Assembly (NCBI RefSeq): GCF_003458715.1
Contig: NZ_QRVI01000015.1
Coordinates: forward strand, 1 to 57,745
Reading direction: 5' to 3'
DNA: 57,745 nucleotides
DNA from: Eubacterium sp. AF22-8LB
Lineage (GTDB): Bacteria > Bacillota_I > Bacilli_A > Erysipelotrichales > Erysipelotrichaceae
Made by a program: the position numbers and the translations under genes. The notes under the pieces were generated by a model. The model was not told the origin of the DNA and made no database searches. It worked only from the letters and a program-made list of their open reading frames with translations. The first letter of the stretch is position 1, and the number at the start of each line of letters is the position of its first letter. Below, one piece after another: positions 41,604 through 50,541 of the stretch.

Positions 41604-42935
41604 TTATTCTTGCCAATTAATTTTTCGATAATACAAGAAGAACACAACACTTGATAAAGACCAAGTGAATGGATAGATCATATATACAAATACAATATTA
41701 TGGAACATCATATTCAATGCCGTTAATAAGGTCACTCTTACAAAGCACCAACACACAAGCATGACAACCATTGGAATTATAGACTTTCCTACACCACGAA
41801 GCACAGCCGACACACCATGACTATACGCTAATAAAAAGAATAGTATCGTTGCATAATGTGCGCGTTCAACTCCATATTGTATAACTTGTGGATCATTCGC
41901 AAACAAGCGCATCAATGGAGCGGCAAACAGCGCAATCAATAACCCTATGATTTCAGCTAAGCTTACCGAGCAAGTTAGTCCAAACCGAGCTCCTTTTCTT
42001 GCTCGATCAAATTCTCTTGCACCTCTATTTTGTGAAACAAAAGTCGTCAGTGCCATCATAAAGCTAGTGATGGGTAAAAACGCAAAACCCTCAATTTTTG
42101 TATACGTACCAATGCCTGCCATAGCCAATGATCCAAAGGTATTAATATTGGATTGTACAACTACGTTGGATATTGAAATCAAGCTATTCTGAATCCCCGT
42201 AGGAATACCCATTTCTAATATTTCTTTACCTACATCAGCATGTATACGAATCTTAGAAAGATGTACCTGATGACTTTCATTTGTCCGAATCAATAGATAC
42301 AAACAAAGAATAGCACTTAAAAACTGCGATAAAATCGTAGCCAAGGCAGCTCCTTCTACATTCATATGAAAGCATGCCACAAATACAATATCCAATACGA
42401 TATTTACACAGCTTGATGCGATCAAAAAATACAGTGGATGCTTACTATCACCTACTGACTGCATTATACCTACACAAGAATTGTATAGAATCATACCTAA
42501 TGATCCTAAAAAGTAAATTTGTAGATACGATGTAGATAAATGAATTACATTCTTTGGTGTTCCCATCCAGCCTAAAAGAATGGGTGCCAACAAGTATCCA
42601 AACACAGTTAGACCAATTCCAAAAATCACTCCATACGCCATAAGTGTATGAATCGCATTCTGCATCTTTTCCATGTCTTTTGCACCAAAGTAGCGTGCAA
42701 TCACAACACCAGCTCCAACAGAAATTCCTTGGAATAGACTTGTCAAAAGAAAAATCAATTCACCACACGAAGTAACAGCTGCAAGGCTAGAACTGCCTAA
42801 AAAGTTCCCTACAATTACGGAGTCTGCCGTGTTATAAAGTTGTTGAAATAAATTGCCTAGAAATACAGGAAAGGCAAATAAAAGCATTTGTTTCCATATT
42901 ATTCCAGATGTCATTAACATTTGATTTTTTTTCAT
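41604..42935 (-). CDS. MATE family efflux transporter
   Basis: About 443 residues, 12 helices in two six-helix halves, a cation-driven exporter of drugs or metabolites. Family marks: FPVFLGNLFQQLYNTADSVI in the first helix, GVGAGVV-like GISVGAGVVIARYFGA, SQNRGAREFDRARKG in the loop after helix 7-8. The start is uncertain: the frame is open to 43037, but similarity begins at ~42941/42935. No ribosome site precedes it, and a TATGAT -10-like box lies only a few bases upstream, so the message may be leaderless. Confidence 0.9.
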   Translation of the reverse strand: MKKNQMLMTSGIIWKQMLLFAFPVFLGNLFQQLYNTADSVIVGNFLGSSSLAAVTSCGELIFLLTSLFQGISVGAGVVIARYFGAKDMEKMQNAIHTLMAYGVIFGIGLTVFGYLLAPILLGWMGTPKNVIHLSTSYLQIYFLGSLGMILYNSCVGIMQSVGDSKHPLYFLIASSCVNIVLDIVFVACFHMNVEGAALATILSQFLSAILCLYLLIRTNESHQVHLSKIRIHADVGKEILEMGIPTGIQNSLISISNVVVQSNINTFGSLAMAGIGTYTKIEGFAFLPITSFMMALTTFVSQNRGAREFDRARKGARFGLTCSVSLAEIIGLLIALFAAPLMRLFANDPQVIQYGVERAHYATILFFLLAYSHGVSAVLRGVGKSIIPMVVMLVCWCFVRVTLLTALNMMFHNIVFVYMIYPFTWSLSSVVFFLYYRKINWQE

Positions 42936-42977
42936 GAACATATCATACACTATTAATTGATATTTATGTAAAGAAAA

Positions 42978-42995
42978 AAGTCCATTTCTGGACTT
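42978..42995 (-). terminator. Terminator of the AraC-type gene
   Basis: AAGTCC / GGACTT stem followed by TTTTTTCTTT on the minus strand, overlapping the stop codon. Confidence 0.8.
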
Positions 42996-44163
42996 ATTGT
43001 GAAATACTCTTGGCATAATCAGTTGGGGAAATGCCATATTGCAGCTTAAACTTCCTTGAAAAATAGTGAATAGAAGTAAAGCCTAAAATATCGGATATTT
43101 CTGAAATCGTTTGATTATGTTCATGAATCATAATTTTTGCCTGATTCAATTTTACATTTGAAATATATTGTTTTGGCGTAATATGAATATTCGATTTAAA
43201 TAAATTCTGTAAGCTTGATCTAGAAATCGAAAATTTCAAGCACAAATCCTCTACGGTAAACTGTTTATAAACATTATTGTTGATAAACACCAAGATTTCA
43301 TTTAATAATGTACTCTCATAATGCTCCTGCATTGGATTTGTCGTAATAATCTGTGTTTCGTCTCTTTCATCATCAAATTGATATAGAAGAATCAAGATTT
43401 GTTTCAAATACAATAATACAAGTTCCGAATTCAAATGACCATCAGACTGAATTGATTTCATAAATTCGGATAGAACGGAATAGATATCTTTTCGTGTATG
43501 GAATACACGATTTTTTAAATCCCCATCCAGTTTATTTTCCATATCAAAAGTAATGGTCAAATAAGAACAAGTACTCAGACTATCCGTGCTTTGTGTATGG
43601 AATTGTCCTGGGTAATATAAAATCAAATCATATTTTTGAAGTCTAAACTTTTTACCATCTACTGTTGTATCCAAGGTTCCATGATCTATATATGTCAATT
43701 CATAATAATCATGTGTTTCTCCAGGGAATATATAATTTGATTTACGCACTTGATAAAAACATGTAAAAATTTCTTTTAAATTCATTTTCGAAACCAAAGC
43801 CTGATAAGAATACGGAGCCTCCATCATCTTTTGATTCATCCCATGACTCGAATAATAAATTTGAAGCACACTTTCTCGCGAAATAGAAACATAATTAAAA
43901 TAAATATCTGGTTTTAAACGAACAACACGATGGATTACATATTCTTCAAACTTTTTCCCATCCTTACTTACCACAAGCATGATTATTCCGCTTTTTGTAT
44001 CCAAATATACAGGATCACTTGAATAATAAAAAGAATCGAACGTCTTGTTTGTGATTTTAAAATCGTTTTCAACATAATCAACCAAATGCCCAGAATTATG
44101 ATTCACAGAATAAAATACATCCCCAAATTTTTGGAATGAATAATTCGTAGTTCTTTTTTGCAT
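42994..44163 (-). CDS. AraC-family transcription regulator
   Basis: A 389-residue regulator. The C-terminal ~100 residues hold two helix-turn-helix motifs: EDLCLKFSISRSSLQNLFK and ISEISDILGFTSIHYFSRKF, with the closing GISPTDYAK. A cupin-like sensor precedes it (ETHDYYELTYIDHGT, PGQFHTQST, about residues 150-210). The first ~140 residues form an extra N-terminal domain with repeated strands. It lies upstream of the MATE gene and may control it. AAGGAG precedes the ATG. Confidence 0.92.
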   Translation of the reverse strand: MQKRTTNYSFQKFGDVFYSVNHNSGHLVDYVENDFKITNKTFDSFYYSSDPVYLDTKSGIIMLVVSKDGKKFEEYVIHRVVRLKPDIYFNYVSISRESVLQIYYSSHGMNQKMMEAPYSYQALVSKMNLKEIFTCFYQVRKSNYIFPGETHDYYELTYIDHGTLDTTVDGKKFRLQKYDLILYYPGQFHTQSTDSLSTCSYLTITFDMENKLDGDLKNRVFHTRKDIYSVLSEFMKSIQSDGHLNSELVLLYLKQILILLYQFDDERDETQIITTNPMQEHYESTLLNEILVFINNNVYKQFTVEDLCLKFSISRSSLQNLFKSNIHITPKQYISNVKLNQAKIMIHEHNQTISEISDILGFTSIHYFSRKFKLQYGISPTDYAKSISQ

Positions 44164-44328
44164 AAGTAATTCTCCTTAGTTTTATGCTTTTATTAGTTTG
44201 TTATTTTTAGTTTAGAAAGTTGTTTATCTACTAAAAAGTATAAACCCAAATAGTTTATTCGTAAAGTATTTTCCAATAAACAAAAGTGCTCTATTCATCA
44301 TTAAACACGATAAATAAAACACTTTTTG

Positions 44329-44607
44329 TCATATCATTTTTTTAATTGCAGGAAGAATCACTTGGTTTACAATCTCATAATTCGTTGTTCTTTCATCCGC
44401 AAAATAATATTCTTTAAATTCATCTAGTGATAAAGTCACTATTTTCATCAAAGATATTTCTCTATTATCTCTTTTCCAAATTTCATATTCATACACATCC
44501 ACATCCCGCGTATTTAGAAGAACATTATATTCTGTACCATCCAAACAAAAACGAAAACAATCCAAAAAAAATACACTCATTTGCGATTCATCAATTGAAA
44601 TATGCAT
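44329..44607 (-). CDS. Hypothetical 92-residue protein
   Basis: A soluble, acidic protein starting MHISIDESQMSVFFLDCFRF. Alternating strands, a DEFKEYYFADERTTNYE helix and a basic end. AAGGAG 8 nt before the ATG supports it. I do not recognise the family. Confidence 0.7.
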   Translation of the reverse strand: MHISIDESQMSVFFLDCFRFCLDGTEYNVLLNTRDVDVYEYEIWKRDNREISLMKIVTLSLDEFKEYYFADERTTNYEIVNQVILPAIKKMI

Positions 44608-44754
44608 ATAGTTATCTCCTTCTTTTTCTACTTATACTTTAAATCAAAGACATATATTTTCATAGCTTTATTTAACGCCTACAAATATGCTATGTTTAAT
44701 TCCCAAAATTTCACAAAATCTTTTGATTATATTAACAAATGACAAGACTATAGT

Positions 44755-44894
44755 GTAAGTGTGCTTGAGAGAAGCACATCTACAATATTCAAAGGGCCTC
44801 ATTTACAGCGTGAGGCAAGAAATTCTGTTTGTTACAGCCACTCAGAATTTAATGTTCATGGTCTCCTAAGAATTGACGGGAGACCCTTTTTTTT
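44755..44894 (+). ncRNA. Structured RNA of four hairpins ending in an intrinsic terminator
   Basis: Four consecutive stems: TGTGCTT/AAGCACA (44760-44778), GCCTCA/TGAGGC (44796-44816), AAATTCTG/CAGAATTT (44820-44850) and GGTCTCC/GGAGACC (44860-44885) followed by eight T. A TATAGT box at 44749-44754 lies just upstream. It is more GC-rich than its surroundings and codes for nothing visible. It could be a free small RNA or a leader or riboswitch for the TetR gene; I match no known family. Confidence 0.55.
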
Positions 44895-44907
44895 ATAACA
44901 TAGAATT

Positions 44908-45471
44908 ATGTCAAACTTAACTAAATTAGCTTTAGAGCAATCCCTAAAAAGATTCTTATTAAAGAAGCCTCTTGATAAGATTACCATCAAAGATCTAACG
45001 GACGATATTGGCATTTCAAGAATGTCTTTCTACTATCACTTCAAAGATATTTATGATCTAGTTGAATGGTCTTGTATTTATGATGCCACAAATGCACTTA
45101 AGGGAAATAAAACCTATGATACTTGGCAAGAAGGACTAACATCTATTTTTGAAGCTGTCTTACAAAACAAGCCATTCATCTTGAATGTATATCACACAAC
45201 AACGCAGGACAGTATTGAACGCTTTCTGTTTACAACTGTACACGACTTAATTTTGGGTGTTGTTAGAGAAAAAGCCCAAGGAACCGATATCACTGAAGAA
45301 CAAATTCAATTTATTGCGGATTTCTATAAGTATAGCTTTGTAGGGATCATGCTTGATTGGATCCATAAAGGTATGTGTGAAGATTATCATGAAATCGTCT
45401 ATAATATGGCCAACACTTTACATGGTTCTATCGCAAATTCTATTTCCAACTTTACAAATGAGGCAAAATGA
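44908..45471 (+). CDS. TetR-family regulator (DhaS-like)
   Basis: A 187-residue repressor. The N-terminal HTH reads KITIKDLTDDIGISRMSFYYHFKD with the typical YYHF; the C-terminal part fits the TetR_C_8 group. It sits directly before the oleate hydratase gene and probably controls it, possibly responding to fatty acids (inference). No ribosome site precedes the ATG; TTGACG and TATAAC overlap the terminator stem just upstream, suggesting a leaderless message. Confidence 0.9.
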   Translation: MSNLTKLALEQSLKRFLLKKPLDKITIKDLTDDIGISRMSFYYHFKDIYDLVEWSCIYDATNALKGNKTYDTWQEGLTSIFEAVLQNKPFILNVYHTTTQDSIERFLFTTVHDLILGVVREKAQGTDITEEQIQFIADFYKYSFVGIMLDWIHKGMCEDYHEIVYNMANTLHGSIANSISNFTNEAK

Positions 45472-45490
45472 TAAAAAAATTATCATCTTG
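45464..45490 (+). terminator. AT-only hairpin between the TetR gene and ohyA
   Basis: AATGATAA / TTATCATc stem at the TetR stop, then a T-rich run. Weak; may allow partial read-through. Confidence 0.4.
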
Positions 45491-45562
45491 CTTTTTTTGT
45501 TTATGGTTTTTAATTTTGAATCTCCCTATTATGTAACCATAAAGAAAAAGGAGGACATGTAT

Positions 45563-47521
45563 ATGTCAAAGAATAATGTAAAATTAGGCATTGCAGGCCT
45601 TACCGCTGCAGCAACAGGCGCTGCTTTATTTACTGCAAAAAAAATGAACGATAAGAAAAAAGAAGAAAAAAAGACGACAAATGAATATCGTAATACGGAA
45701 CGTGGAAAATACGAAAAAAATTCAAAGGGTATTTACTACACAAACGGAAACTACGAAGCTTTTGCTCGACCAGAAAAACCAGCTGGTGTAGATAATAAGA
45801 ATGCGTATATCGTTGGTAGTGGATTGGCTGCCTTAGCTGCTGCTTGCTTCTTGGTACGTGATGGACAAATGCCAGGAAAAAACATTCACGTATTAGAGGC
45901 TATGGACATTGCCGGAGGTGCTTGCGATGGTATCTATGATCCTACTCGTGGATATGTTATGCGTGGAGGACGCGAAATGGAAAATCACTTCGAATGTTTA
46001 TGGGATCTATTCAGAAGCATTCCTTCATTAGAAGTTGAAGGTGCTAGCGTTCTAGATGAATATTATTGGTTAAACAAACATGATCCAAACTACTCATTAT
46101 GTCGTGCTACAATCAACCAAGGTAAAGATGCTCACACAGATGGTAAATTCGATTTAAGTACTAAAGGCGCTATGGAAATCATGAAATTATTCATGACACC
46201 AGACGAAGACTTGTACGATAAAACAATTGAAGATGTATTTGATGAAGAAGTATTTGATTCTACATTCTGGATGTACTGGAGAAGTATGTTTGCGTTTGAA
46301 AACTGGCACTCAGCACTAGAAATGAAGCTATATTTCCAAAGATTCATTCACCACATTTCAGGACTTCCTGATTTCAGTGCTTTAAAATTCACTCGTTACA
46401 ATCAATATGAATCATTGATTCTTCCTATGCAAAAATATCTAGAAGCTCATGGTGTAGACTTCCAATTCAATACAGAAGTTACAAATGTTGAATTTGAATT
46501 TGTGGGTGATAAAAAGATTGCGAAGACAATTGAATGTAAAGTCAACGGAACAGAAACTGGCATTGTATTAACAGAAAACGACTTAGTATTCGTCACAAAC
46601 GGAAGTTGTACAGAAGGAACTATCTATGGTGACCAAGACCATGCGCCTAATGGAGATGCAGAAGTAAGAACGAGCGGATGCTGGAGCTTATGGAAAAACA
46701 TTGCTAAACAAGACCCAAGCTTTGGGCATCCAGAAAAATTCTGTTCCGACATTGCCAAGACAAACTGGGAATCTGCCACAGTTACAACTTTAGATGACAA
46801 GATCATTCCTTATATTACAAACATTTGTAAACGTGATCCTCGCAGTGGAAAAACTGTTACAGGTGGTATCGTAACATGTAGAGATTCTAGTTGGTTATTA
46901 AGCTGGACAATCAATCGTCAAGGACAATTCAAGAACCAAGATCCAAACAAAGTATGTGTTTGGGTATATGGATTATTCACTGATGTAGATGGTGACTACA
47001 TTAAGAAACCTATGAAAGAATGTACAGGTAAAGAAATCACAGAAGAATGGTTATATCACTTGGGTGTTCCAACAGATCAGATCGAAGAATTAGCTACAAA
47101 CTCAGCTCGTTGTGTACCTACAATGATGCCTTACATCACAGCCTTCTTCATGCCAAGAACTAAGGGAGATCGTCCTGATGTCATTCCTGATGGATGTGTA
47201 AACTTCGCATTCCTTGGACAGTTTGCCGACACACCAAGAGATACAGTCTTCACAACTGAATATTCAGTACGTACCGCAATGGAAGCTGTTTATGGATTAT
47301 TAGGTGTCGATCGTGGTGTTCCAGAAGTTTGGGGCAGCGTATACGACGTACGTGAATTATTAGATTCAAGCGTTAAATTAATGGATGGTAAATCGCCACT
47401 TGAAATTAACCTTGGACCACTAAACGTATTCAAAAAACCAGTTCTAAAGGCAATCAAGGGAACTGTTATTGAAAAACTATTAAAAGATCACGATGTCATA
47501 AAAAGTGATATGAAATATTAA
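45563..47521 (+). CDS. ohyA: Oleate hydratase with an N-terminal hydrophobic extension
   Basis: A 652-residue FAD enzyme adding water to oleic or linoleic acid to give hydroxy fatty acids, which detoxifies unsaturated fatty acids. The FAD fold starts at YIVGSGLAALAAACFLVRDG and ends VLEAMDIAGGACDG; the hallmark VMRGGREM segment follows, and later TSGCWSLW and GQFADTPRDTVFTTEYSVR. Before it are ~60 extra residues: a Gly/Ala-rich helix (LGIAGLTAAATGAALFTAKK) and a very charged KKKEEKK linker, so membrane attachment is likely. AAGGAGG sets the ATG at 45563; the frame open from 45353 is not used. Confidence 0.96.
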   Translation: MSKNNVKLGIAGLTAAATGAALFTAKKMNDKKKEEKKTTNEYRNTERGKYEKNSKGIYYTNGNYEAFARPEKPAGVDNKNAYIVGSGLAALAAACFLVRDGQMPGKNIHVLEAMDIAGGACDGIYDPTRGYVMRGGREMENHFECLWDLFRSIPSLEVEGASVLDEYYWLNKHDPNYSLCRATINQGKDAHTDGKFDLSTKGAMEIMKLFMTPDEDLYDKTIEDVFDEEVFDSTFWMYWRSMFAFENWHSALEMKLYFQRFIHHISGLPDFSALKFTRYNQYESLILPMQKYLEAHGVDFQFNTEVTNVEFEFVGDKKIAKTIECKVNGTETGIVLTENDLVFVTNGSCTEGTIYGDQDHAPNGDAEVRTSGCWSLWKNIAKQDPSFGHPEKFCSDIAKTNWESATVTTLDDKIIPYITNICKRDPRSGKTVTGGIVTCRDSSWLLSWTINRQGQFKNQDPNKVCVWVYGLFTDVDGDYIKKPMKECTGKEITEEWLYHLGVPTDQIEELATNSARCVPTMMPYITAFFMPRTKGDRPDVIPDGCVNFAFLGQFADTPRDTVFTTEYSVRTAMEAVYGLLGVDRGVPEVWGSVYDVRELLDSSVKLMDGKSPLEINLGPLNVFKKPVLKAIKGTVIEKLLKDHDVIKSDMKY

Positions 47522-47522
47522 G

Positions 47523-47560
47523 AAAGAAGCTATCAGCCAAAATCGACTGATAGCTTCTTT
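47523..47560. terminator. Bidirectional terminator after ohyA
   Basis: AAAGAAGCTATCAG / CTGATAGCTTCTTT, a perfect 14-bp stem with TTTT on the plus side. Confidence 0.9.
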
Positions 47561-47755
47561 TTATACGTCTAACCAGATTTTTAATCCCGTTGTATCCGCT
47601 CTTCCTGATACAAAGGTTACCTCTACATTATGATATTGCTCGCATTCTTTACGAATATCTTTTACTAGTCCTTCTAGTATAACTTCATTTTTTTGATTGT
47701 ATAATATAATTTTTGTTTCTGGATAAAATAGCTTCATACATTCATGAAAATTCAT
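47561..47755 (-). CDS. Hypothetical 64-residue protein
   Basis: A small acidic, beta-rich protein (KIILYNQKNEVILEGLVKDI). TTGAGG precedes the ATG. It ends at the shared terminator with ohyA and lies 33 bp after the DUF349 gene. Not recognised. Confidence 0.6.
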   Translation of the reverse strand: MNFHECMKLFYPETKIILYNQKNEVILEGLVKDIRKECEQYHNVEVTFVSGRADTTGLKIWLDV

Positions 47756-47788
47756 ATAATAAACCTCAAGAAAAAGAGAGTAGATAGA

Positions 47789-48937
47789 CTACTCTGCTAA
47801 TTTCTTTTCAATATCTTCAATTTCTTGTTCAAGTTGTTTAATGAAGTCTTCTTTATCTTCTACCTGATCTTGTAAATCAGCCACTGTTGCTTCACTTACT
47901 AAACCAGTCATATCATCTTGAAGGCGTTTGATTTGACGTTTTTGATTTGCGATTTGCTCCTCTTTACGAGAAATGATTTCTTGCATATGCTCACGCCAAT
48001 TTGCACGGCGCTTTTCACTAGCTTCTTTTAACCCTGCAAAATATTCGTCCATGACACCTCTGAATTCATTCCAAATTTCATCTTCTTTATCTTTTCCACA
48101 GAAACCAATTGATTTCCATTTATTCGATAATTCTTTCATCATTACAGTTTGTTCACGAGTATATTCCTTTAAACCAGCGATTGATTTTGCTTCTTTAACT
48201 AAAGCTTGTTTCTCAGCATACTTTTCATCGTGTTCTGCATGTAATTTTTCATAGAATTCATTACGCTTTGCGTAGAATTTTTGACGTGCCTCATTAAATG
48301 CATTCCATAAATCATCATCAAATTCACGTCCTGCATTTCCAGCTGCTTTCCATGCATCCATTAATTCTTTATATTTAGCACTCGTTTTTTGCCATTCTTC
48401 AGAATCCTGTAAAGCTTTGGCCTTTTCAATTAAATCTTCTTTTACCTTTTTGGCATTTTCAAATTGAACTGCTCTATTTTCCCAATTTTGGTGTTTACGA
48501 TCATAGAACTTCTGACGAGCTGCATTGAAACGTTCCCACAATTCATCATCTGTTTTCTTTCCAGCATTTCCAGCAGCTTTCCATTCATCCATTAATGATG
48601 TCATTTTTTCTGTTGCCTTTTTGAAATCATCTGATAAAGAAGTTTTTTCAGCCTCTTTAATCAATGCTTCTTTTACATCAACAACCTTTTGAGACAACTC
48701 CTTCTGTTTTTCATATACTTTTTCAATATTTGCTTCAAATTCTTCTCTTAATTTTTCTTCAGCTAAAGACTCACCAAAGCCAGTCTTTCTCCATCTTTTT
48801 TTCAAATCATTCACAAAGCGTACTGCTTCACTGAAATCTTCAATTTCATCAACTTTTTTTGATTCTTCGACAAGAGCCTCTTTTTGGTCAATACCAGCTT
48901 CCATATCTTCGAATTCTTCGTAAAAATCTTTTTCCAT
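47789..48937 (-). CDS. DUF349 repeat protein
   Basis: A 382-residue helical protein with four tandem DUF349 units of ~75 residues. Each has a W(R/K)..G..G....D..LW..F...R..F-type core: RWRKTGFGES, EWKAAGNAGKKTDDELWERF, AWKAAGNAGREFDDDLWNAF and KWKSIGFCGKDKEDEIWNEF. A coiled coil closes the protein (about 320-382). The family is uncharacterised and cytosolic. Confidence 0.92.
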   Translation of the reverse strand: MEKDFYEEFEDMEAGIDQKEALVEESKKVDEIEDFSEAVRFVNDLKKRWRKTGFGESLAEEKLREEFEANIEKVYEKQKELSQKVVDVKEALIKEAEKTSLSDDFKKATEKMTSLMDEWKAAGNAGKKTDDELWERFNAARQKFYDRKHQNWENRAVQFENAKKVKEDLIEKAKALQDSEEWQKTSAKYKELMDAWKAAGNAGREFDDDLWNAFNEARQKFYAKRNEFYEKLHAEHDEKYAEKQALVKEAKSIAGLKEYTREQTVMMKELSNKWKSIGFCGKDKEDEIWNEFRGVMDEYFAGLKEASEKRRANWREHMQEIISRKEEQIANQKRQIKRLQDDMTGLVSEATVADLQDQVEDKEDFIKQLEQEIEDIEKKLAE

Positions 48938-49036
48938 ACAATCTACTCAGCTTTCTAATCATCCGATTACTTATGATTATACCATAGAATAAAAAAGATA
49001 TAAAAAAAAACTGCATAAGCAGTTAAATTTTATATT

Positions 49037-49112
49037 TGGTGGAGCGTATCGGGATCGAACCGATGACCCCCTGCGTGCAAGGCAGGTGCTCTCCCAGCTG
49101 AGCTAACACCCC
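49037..49112 (-). tRNA. tRNA-Ala (TGC)
   Basis: Full cloverleaf on the minus strand: acceptor GGGGTGT / ACGCTCC, D-arm AGCTCAGCTGGGAGAGC, anticodon stem CCTGC / GCAGG around CTTGCAC (anticodon TGC), T-arm with GGTTCGATCC. The CCA end is encoded. Confidence 0.97.
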
Positions 49113-49138
49113 ATCATATCAAGCGTCTAAAGAAATCA

Positions 49139-49215
<77 letters not shown>

Positions 49216-49272
49216 ATATCCCCAAGACGCTCATATATAATACCATGTATTTTTATAATTGCAAGTACTTTT

Positions 49273-49728
49273 TTACTTTTTTTCTAAAAACTTTCTCTTT
49301 TCCAAATAATACACACGCATAATCGTGGAAACCAATAGGATTCCCAAAGCCAAAACACCCGCAATACTCAACGTTTGAAGCCCCATATTTAGTGTGTTTT
49401 GAGCATCCCCACGAATAGCCGCAAGCATCGTACGATACATACCGCCTCCAGGAACCAATGGAATCAATGCACAAACTAAAAATGTTGTGACTGGCGTCTT
49501 ACATTGACGAGCCAATATTTCTGATCCGAAGGCTAAGCCTAAAGCTCCATAGAAATTGGATAATATTTCAGAACAACCTAAATACAGTCCCACCTTATAA
49601 CAAGTACCTCCAATGGCACCTACAACACCGGCTAGCCATAAATTTCTTCCTTTAATATTAAATAGAAAACCAAACCCTAAACTAGCAAGGAATGAAGATA
49701 TTCCTGCTTTTAAAATAACGTATACCAT
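49273..49728 (-). CDS. Threonine/serine exporter subunit, ThrE C-terminal type (YjjB-like)
   Basis: A 151-residue protein with five helices, starting MVYVILKAGISSFLASLGFG. It carries the PLVPGGGMY-type loop of the ThrE_2/DUF3815 group. With the gene 11 bp upstream it forms a split ThrE exporter that removes excess threonine and serine from the cell. Confidence 0.9.
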   Translation of the reverse strand: MVYVILKAGISSFLASLGFGFLFNIKGRNLWLAGVVGAIGGTCYKVGLYLGCSEILSNFYGALGLAFGSEILARQCKTPVTTFLVCALIPLVPGGGMYRTMLAAIRGDAQNTLNMGLQTLSIAGVLALGILLVSTIMRVYYLEKRKFLEKK

Positions 49729-49739
49729 AATTCATTCCC

Positions 49740-50489
49740 CTATATCCAAAAATACATCACAAAACCAGCCCCTACCGCAATGGCAATAGCGCACAAAAAG
49801 GCATCTACCGCTCTTGCGACGCCAGAAACATAATCTCCTGCAATCGTATCACGAATCGCATTGGTAATCGCAAGTCCAGGCACTAGAAGCATAAAGCTAG
49901 AAATCACCATAATATCCACATTCGTCTGTGGTAATACTTGATGGATCAATTGCGCACTCAGTGCGGCAGATCCTGCCGATATCGCATTATTCAAGAAAGA
50001 ATTTAGTTTGTGTTTTGACAAGAAACAGCTGATACAACGAATCAAAATTCCAATAAAAAAGGACATCACAATTTCTAATAAAGTCCCATTAAAGAAAATC
50101 GCAAATCCAGCAGCGCCAACAGCACCAAACAACATCGTTTTAAAAAAAGAATATCTCGGCATTTCTTTAATTTTTTCTAACACAGCAGCCAGTTCATCGA
50201 CTGATATTGGATTTGAGCATATACTTCTAGAAAGCGTATTAATTTGATCGATACGATTTAAATCTACTTCTCCTGTATGCACTCTACAAATACGCGTTAC
50301 CGTTTTATTGTCATATGTTAAAGAGAACATGATACCCGTCAAAGTTACATAGCTATCCGCATATTCAATTCCTTCAAAACAACGACACATTCTTACCATT
50401 GTTTCTTCGACACGATTGACTTCCGCACCACTCTCAACTAACATCTTTCCAGCTTCAATAATTGTGTTTAATAACTTCTCTATATTCAT
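49740..50489 (-). CDS. Threonine/serine exporter subunit, ThrE N-terminal type (YjjP-like)
   Basis: A 249-residue protein with a cytosolic N-terminal domain (MLVESGAEVNRVEETMVRM, the DUF1212/ThrE signature) and about five helices with a PGLAITNAIRDTIAGDY loop. Partner of the downstream YjjB-like subunit. Confidence 0.92.
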   Translation of the reverse strand: MNIEKLLNTIIEAGKMLVESGAEVNRVEETMVRMCRCFEGIEYADSYVTLTGIMFSLTYDNKTVTRICRVHTGEVDLNRIDQINTLSRSICSNPISVDELAAVLEKIKEMPRYSFFKTMLFGAVGAAGFAIFFNGTLLEIVMSFFIGILIRCISCFLSKHKLNSFLNNAISAGSAALSAQLIHQVLPQTNVDIMVISSFMLLVPGLAITNAIRDTIAGDYVSGVARAVDAFLCAIAIAVGAGFVMYFWI

Positions 50490-50518
50490 AACAAGATTAT
50501 AACAAAATATAAGAAAAA

Positions 50519-50541
50519 AATAAGCAGAAAAACTGCTTATT
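50519..50541 (-). terminator. Terminator of the Na/Pi symporter gene
   Basis: AATAAGCAG / CTGCTTATT perfect stem followed on the minus strand by TTTTTTTCTT; overlaps the stop codon. Confidence 0.88.

Noticed and set aside
44755..44894. 4.5S, 6S or T-box RNA
   Set aside because: No conserved SRP loop, no long 6S-like rod and no T-box sequence could be found.
45353..45562. 70-codon N-terminal extension of ohyA
   Set aside because: It overlaps the TetR gene in another frame; AAGGAGG is correctly placed for 45563.
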